Of a stretch of DNA of 31,910 bases, positions 30,145 through 31,910 are shown piece by piece. The notes beneath the pieces were generated by a model. The model was not told the DNA's origin. It did no database searches and worked only from the letters and a program-made list of their open reading frames with translations. The position numbers and the translations under genes are program-made. The stretch is taken from assembly GCA_022376515.1 (NCBI GenBank), contig WTXI01000384.1, forward strand, positions 1-31,910, given 5' to 3'. Position 1 is the first letter of the stretch. Each line of letters begins with the position of its first letter. This DNA is from Lactifluus volemus (taxonomy: Eukaryota; Basidiomycota; Agaricomycetes; Russulales; Russulaceae).

Positions 30145-31910
30145 TCAGTCCATTTTCGCCGGTCGAATGAGTAGAGGCAATTGCGGTCCCGCAGACGGAT
30201 TCGACGCAATCACAGGATTGCCAACGAGCGTCGACTTGCGCACGATATCATCCGCCGAGAGGGCCAACTCAAACTCGAACGCCCGTACCAACGTGAATAA
30301 CAGGGCTTTGATTCTGCACGACAATTATGAAAAACGTAAATCAGCGACTGGGAAGCGACTTGAATAGTTGAGGCAATTCACGCACTCGACAACACTGAAG
30401 CGGTACCCTATACATGTGTGTGGACCAGCGGCAAACGTTAACAGGTGTCCATAGACGTTTGGAATTCCTTGCACCGTCTCCGGTAAGCTTTCCCATCGCT
30501 CGGGTCTACAACGACACAAATGAACCCCTTGAACACAACCGATAGGAGAAGAAAGAGAGAACCCTACCTGAATTCATTCGCATCTTCTCCCCATATTTCG
30601 GTTGACCGATTCAGTAGGGAGATTGGTATGACAACAACGTCTCCTTTAGCCATTCTTTTACGTCACATATCGTCAACGATTCCAGTGCGCACTCTTTAGT
30701 GGAAGAAGGCCCTCGCACCTTACAGTGTTCTGAAAAACCCCATGTTTGTCTGTGAAAGGTCTTGGAGCGGAATCACTAGGTCGTGACTAGCAATGCGCTG
30801 TGTGAATGCCGCAGGGGCATACAGGCGCAATGACTCGCATACAACGCCCTCTAGGTACGAGAGAGAATTCAACTGTTCCATTGTTGGGGAATCAGTCGGG
30901 CAGGTATGTAACTCCGCACGAAGTGTCGCTTGAACCACCTGGTGACATGAGAGCGCAAACAGTGCCCAAGTCACAGTAGCACTATAACAGAAAAATTAAC
31001 AAATAGGCTGAGAAGATAAATAGAGGCCATACCTTGTTGATTCATGACCGGCCAACAGGAATGTAGGTACCTCTACGTTGTCGATGTCAGACAAAAAATT
31101 AGTTTCTCAAAAAAAGATGTGGTCACGTGATAAAATCTCCAAATCACTCATGCGCATACTTTCCGGAATATCGGTGGCTATGTTCGATTTTGACAAGCAG
31201 GCTAAGCAGGTCGTGTCCCTGCACATCTTGTTTTTCAACCACACTGGACCCGCTTGGACTACGTTCGGCCCAGTACGGCAGCCTTTCTTTCTTCGATAAT
31301 CCGAGTCCCAACAGGTCGTATGACCTCGAATGCACGTTTAAGAGTGCGAGTGCGGGCCGTTGCTGCAGAAGAAAGGCCTCTACATGGAGTTATAGTTAAA
31401 GACAGTGGAGTACATACGATAAAGCGGAAGATTGGGAAGAAGAATTGAAGTGCGAAGATAAGGGTGCGTATGCTGTTAGTCACTGGCAGGACGGAGCGAA
31501 TAGCCGCATAGATGGGATCCTGTGTCTCATCTCCCGAATGCAATGAATCGAAAGTGTAGTTAAATCCTGGTGCCATTCGAAATGAGTGACGATGTAGCAA
31601 GCAAAGGGTCGGTAGCAATTGAGTCACCTGCGAGCCCAATGATATCCAGAGCGACCTTGCCCAGCCAACTGTATACGTCCAGCCTTAGCCTTCCGTCCTT
31701 TCTTGATGACTTAGAAACGAGATCTGCCCAAATGTCGCGAAGCTGTAGTGCGGGTGAAGTTGGTATCGAGGCGAGTATGATGGTTAAGGAATACCTCTAT
31801 CGACTTCTCCACGAATAACGATGTGAACTTCCGTACTTGAGCAGGACCGAAAGCAGGATTCTTGAAGGGTACAGGTCAGGAAAATCTTAGGTTGTTACGG
31901 CAACAATCCA
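30145..31910 (-). pseudogene. Cytochrome P450, tandem copy with three frameshifts, 5' end outside window
   Basis: Nearly exon-for-exon copy of the 26941-29411 P450. From the window edge it shows N-P-A-F-G-P-A-Q-V-R-K-F (about 31860), [31 protein letters not shown] I-helix sequence, E-S-L-R (30830) and R-P-E-R-W. The haem loop is F-A-A-G-P-H-T-C-I-G-Y-R-F, and the last exon ends at TGA 30145-30147. Against the intact copy there is an extra base near 31266-31273 (GGCCCAG versus GGCTAG), another near 31186-31191 (GATTTTG versus GACTTG), and one base missing near 30758-30768. Each changes frame inside an exon. The donor after the I-L-S-R exon also differs (GTGACC instead of GTGAGT). The copy is very probably non-functional, although haem and ExxR residues survive. 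The first exons are beyond the window. Confidence 0.85.

Overview
The window looks like nuclear DNA of a mushroom-forming basidiomycete (Agaricomycetes). Genes are split by many short introns, mostly 50-90 bp with GT..AG ends, and several exons are tiny. The protein families also fit: a DUF6533 membrane protein, a PLAC8 protein, an RBR ubiquitin ligase, tandem P450s and a SWIM-type MULE transposase. I joined exons by hand from splice sites, reading frame and family motifs. Exon edges are therefore inferences, though many were checked by frame arithmetic.

Layout. 1-1995: no gene seen. 1996-3363 (-): RBR E3 ubiquitin ligase with RING1, IBR and Rcat intact. 3.6-6.1 kb: nested repeats. These are a composite non-autonomous repeat (shared with 17.4-20.6 kb), a 20-bp tandem array, and a 1.7-kb element with terminal inverted repeats, TTAAGCA-rich flanks and a pyrimidine-rich core. 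7.0-16.9 kb: four genes tied to DNA or transcription. They are a GRF zinc-finger protein ending in a SUMO-interaction-like motif (+), an Spt5-like NGN/KOW protein (-), a Reb1/TTF1-like multi-Myb protein (+) with two in-frame TGA codons, and a MULE transposase with a SWIM finger (-) broken by a frameshift. A 300-bp imperfect palindrome lies between the divergent Spt5-like and Myb-like genes. 17.3-18.0 and 19.9-20.6 kb: more of the composite repeats. 18304-18967 (+): PLAC8 gene. 20972-23353 (-): EXO70 exocyst subunit. 24673-26440 (+): DUF6533 multi-pass membrane protein. 26941-29411 (-): intact 14-exon cytochrome P450. From 30145 to the window end (-): a close tandem copy of that P450 with three frameshifts, cut by the window edge.

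The ordinary chromosomal genes (RBR, PLAC8, EXO70, DUF6533, P450) flank or interrupt repeat-rich DNA. The most unusual part is 7-17 kb, where diverged relatives of general transcription proteins sit around a dead MULE transposase. That suggests a transposon or transposon-derived island carrying transcription-factor cargo. I could not find terminal repeats bounding the whole island, so this is a hypothesis.
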